Of a DNA stretch of 64,000 nt, positions 61,996 through 64,000 are shown in pieces. The notes below the pieces were generated by a model. It was not told the origin of the DNA and ran no database searches. It saw only the letters and a program-made list of their open reading frames with translations. Made by a program: the position numbers and the translations under genes. The DNA comes from JBPEWY01 sp965224095 (GTDB taxonomy: Bacteria; Bacteroidota; Bacteroidia; Flavobacteriales; Flavobacteriaceae). Position 1 is the stretch's first letter. Each line of letters opens with the position of its first letter. The stretch lies in the NCBI GenBank assembly GCA_965224095.1, contig OZ245039.1, positions 1,550,001 through 1,614,000 of the forward strand. The letters run 5' to 3'.

Positions 61996-62024
61996 CTCCT
62001 TGAATCATCAAGGAGTTTTTTTTT
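61996..62024 (+). terminator. Terminator of the tRNA transcript
   Basis: CTCCTTGA (61996-62003), ATCA loop and TCAAGGAG (62008-62015), followed by nine T residues. Confidence 0.9.
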
Positions 62025-62114
62025 GATATTTTGTAAAACTCATCTGCTTCAGCATACAACAATAATTGGAAAAAGAAATATACAGAACCTAAGATTTGTT
62101 GCAGCGCGAAACCA

Positions 62115-62246
62115 ATGTTAGTTAGCCAAATAGGTTTCTTATATAATTCGATTGGAAATGCAGATCAGTTACCCGGGAAGGAAGTAGAAGTACGGTTTAA
62201 AAATTTAAAAAATAAATTGGAAAGACTAAAAAATGTATGGGAATAA
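62115..62246 (+). other. Possible 43-codon gene remnant
   Basis: A short open frame beginning MLVSQIGFLYNSIGNADQLP and ending in a charged helix (VEVRFKNLKNKLERLKNVWE). It resembles the C-terminal tail of a larger protein. A stop codon lies eight codons upstream in the same frame, and no promoter or ribosome site was seen. It may be debris of a decayed gene, or chance. The stretch 62025-62332 otherwise holds nothing I can name. Confidence 0.3.
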
Positions 62247-62332
62247 TAATACTGCTTTTAGCATTTCCTTTTATAGCATTGCTAATGATTATCTTAAACA
62301 ATCAAATAATAACCTATTTAAACAGATTGACC

Positions 62333-64000
62333 ATGAAACAATTACAGTTTTTTTTTGTTATTGCTTTTGATTTCGGTGCATATGCATGCTCAGAACACAA
62401 AAAAGCCAATGTCTGTTATTGATTTTTTAAATATTCCCGGGATATCGAATCCTAGATTAGCACCCGACGGATCAAAAATAATATATCAGCTTTCTGAAAG
62501 CAACTGGAAACAAAACAAACAAATACCTCATATTTGGCAAATCCATTTAGATGGTAGCGATCTACGACAGCTGACCTTTAACCCTAAAGGTGATCATCAT
62601 CCGCTATGGTCTCCCGATGGCAAATGGGTTAGTTTTTTGACCAAAAGGAATGATGATAAACACGATCAACTGTATATAATGCGCGCTGATGGCGGAGAAG
62701 CAAAAAGAATTACCGGTCACAGGACTACCGTTTCTCAAGTCCGGTGGGCGCCTGACAGTAAAAGTGTTTATTTTATAGCCAAAGACAGCTTATCTAAAGA
62801 AGCCCAAAAAGCTAAAAAATTAAAAGACGATGTATATGCTTTGGATGAGAATTATGAACAAAAACACCTATGGAAGGTACAAATAGAAAACGGTAAGGAA
62901 CATCAAATTACCAAAGGAAATTTTTCGGTACTTAGCTATAATCTCTCTATAGATGGCGGTACAATAGCGTTACACCGAGGGCCAAACCCGTTAGTTGATT
63001 TTTATAAAGAAAGTGAAGTTTGGGTAATAGATGCGGACGGAAACAATAGCCAGCAATTAACCAATAACACCATTGGTGAAAGGGGAGCTCGTATATCACC
63101 CGATGGACAACAGTTGCTATTTACGGCATCAGCTAATGAAAAATTTGAAACCTACTATAACAGCAAACTATTTATCGTTCCTACCAGTGGCAGGGGCCCC
63201 ATAGAAGTTCCTACAAAAAATTTACCATATGGTATTTCGGCTGCAGAATGGTCTGTCGACGGCAAATCGATCTTTTTTACTGCAAACATGGGGGCGCAGG
63301 CACAACTTTGGCAATACGAATTAAAAACAAAAAAATTTACACAGCTTACCAAAGGCAAACATTCCGTAGGGCAATGGCAGTATAACCGCAAAAATAACAC
63401 ACATGTTATGACGGTTAACAGCACTGAAAATCCCGGAGATGTTTATGTTCTGAAAAAAGGAAAACTGCAACAAATAACCCGTCATTATGACTATTTGCAG
63501 CAACAATATCAACTTCCAAAACAAGAATTGATTAGTTGGAAGGGAGAGGATGGCGTAACCGTTGAAGGGTTTTTGTATTACCCTTACGATTATGTAGCAG
63601 GTAAAAAGTATCCTTTAGTAGTACAGACTCACGGAGGCCCTGCATCATCGGATAAATACGGAATGTCTCGAAGCTTTACGCGCTACAACCCCGTACTTAC
63701 CGGAAAAGGATACGTGATACTTCAGCCCAATTACAGAGGAAGCACAGGCTACGGAGATGATTTTTTACGCGATATGGTTGGCGGGTATTTTCGTCAGTCG
63801 CATCTCGATGTAATGGCAGGAGTGGATTATCTTATTAATAAAGGCATTGCCGATCCGAATAGAATGGTAAAAATGGGATGGAGTGCCGGAGGGCATATGA
63901 CTAATAAAATTATTACGTTTACCAACCGGTTTAAAGCAGCCTCATCAGGTGCCGGTGCGGTAAACTGGATTGGTATGTACGCGCAGAGCGATACCCGAAC
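62333..64000 (+). CDS. S9-family serine peptidase, signal peptide out of frame, 3' end beyond window
   Basis: The frame from 62382 (MHAQNTKKPMSVIDFLNIPG) runs open to the window end. It shows a beta-propeller of DPP/acylaminoacyl-peptidase type (LWSPDGKWVSFLTKRND, VRWAPDSKSVYFIAKD, ARISPDGQQLLFTASAN) and the start of an alpha/beta-hydrolase domain (VVQTHGGPASSDKYG, LQPNYRGSTGYGDDF, MGWSAGGHMTNK with the nucleophile Ser). The catalytic Asp and His lie outside the window. The best signal peptide starts at ATG 62333 (MKQLQFF) but is joined only if one T of the T9 run is removed. As given, the signal peptide and the mature protein are in different frames. Confidence 0.85.
62348..62356 (+). repeat. 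T9 run in the signal-peptide codons
   Basis: Nine T residues after the codons MKQLQ. With eight, the reading would be MKQLQFFLLLLLISVHMHAQ, a normal signal peptide in frame with the peptidase. With nine it runs to a stop at 62420-62422. It may be a phase-variable tract, a sequencing error or a true mutation. Confidence 0.8.

Noticed and set aside
62237..62422. 61-codon frame MGIIILLLAFPF as a gene
   Set aside because: Its second half is the peptidase signal peptide read in the unshifted frame, and the first half is only a hydrophobic low-complexity stretch.

Overview
The window looks like a chromosomal segment of a member of the Bacteroidota, most likely family Flavobacteriaceae. The evidence is a SusC/SusD pair, several lipoproteins, a GSCFA protein, DUF4230, DUF4136 and DUF5522 proteins, a fused alpha/beta E1 dehydrogenase, and many promoters of the Bacteroidetes type (TTG, 17-23 nt, TAnnTTTG). 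No phage, transposase, integrase or CRISPR array was seen. The window opens in a 16S rRNA gene (minus strand) and ends inside a serine peptidase gene.

Layout. 1-1800: 16S rRNA with a well-formed rrn promoter. 1.9-8.7 kb: an outer-membrane porin and a SusD-SusC uptake pair, all minus strand. 8.9-14.1 kb: rnhB, a large unknown lipoprotein, an OmpA-like protein and a TapB/DUF3108-like protein. 14.2-15.8 kb: an operon of a 52-aa Pmp3/YqaE protein, a lipoprotein and lipB. 16-21.2 kb: lysS, a DASS transporter, a membrane-anchored EEP-fold hydrolase and an acidic repeat protein. 21.5-26.1 kb: two small Spy-like proteins, a hemL operon (hemL, a glucosaminidase-LysM lipoprotein, an ACC-deaminase-like enzyme and a small HExxH membrane protein) and a 54-aa DUF5522 protein. 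26.3-31.4 kb: a long-form urocanase, a DUF4136 lipoprotein, a PLP decarboxylase, and a thioredoxin-like/MarR pair bracketed by heptamer arrays.

The centrepiece is 31.5-48.3 kb, a minus-strand run of aerobic phenylacetate catabolism genes: tetR, paaE-A-B-C-D-G-H-I-J-Z, an enoyl-CoA hydratase and paaY. It continues into an acyltransferase E2, a branched-chain-type aminotransferase and a fused E1 2-oxoacid dehydrogenase. No phenylacetate-CoA ligase (paaK) is in the window. The aminotransferase plus E1/E2 could make phenylacetyl-CoA from phenylalanine by way of phenylpyruvate; this is an inference. A perfect 20-bp palindrome sits between the -33 and -7 boxes in front of paaE, next to the tetR gene. 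Related sites lie before the E2 gene and before paaH, suggesting one regulon.

48.3-64 kb is mostly housekeeping: an alaS-GSCFA-DUF4230-tetR run, an M23 peptidase with a MerR regulator, a LemA-TPM-TPM cluster, der, a choice-of-anchor I lipoprotein, era, an alanine/glycine:cation symporter and an initiator tRNA-Met with its own promoter and terminator. The last gene, an S9 peptidase, is out of frame with its signal peptide because of a run of nine T residues.

All family calls come from reading the sequence and known family motifs; no database search was run.
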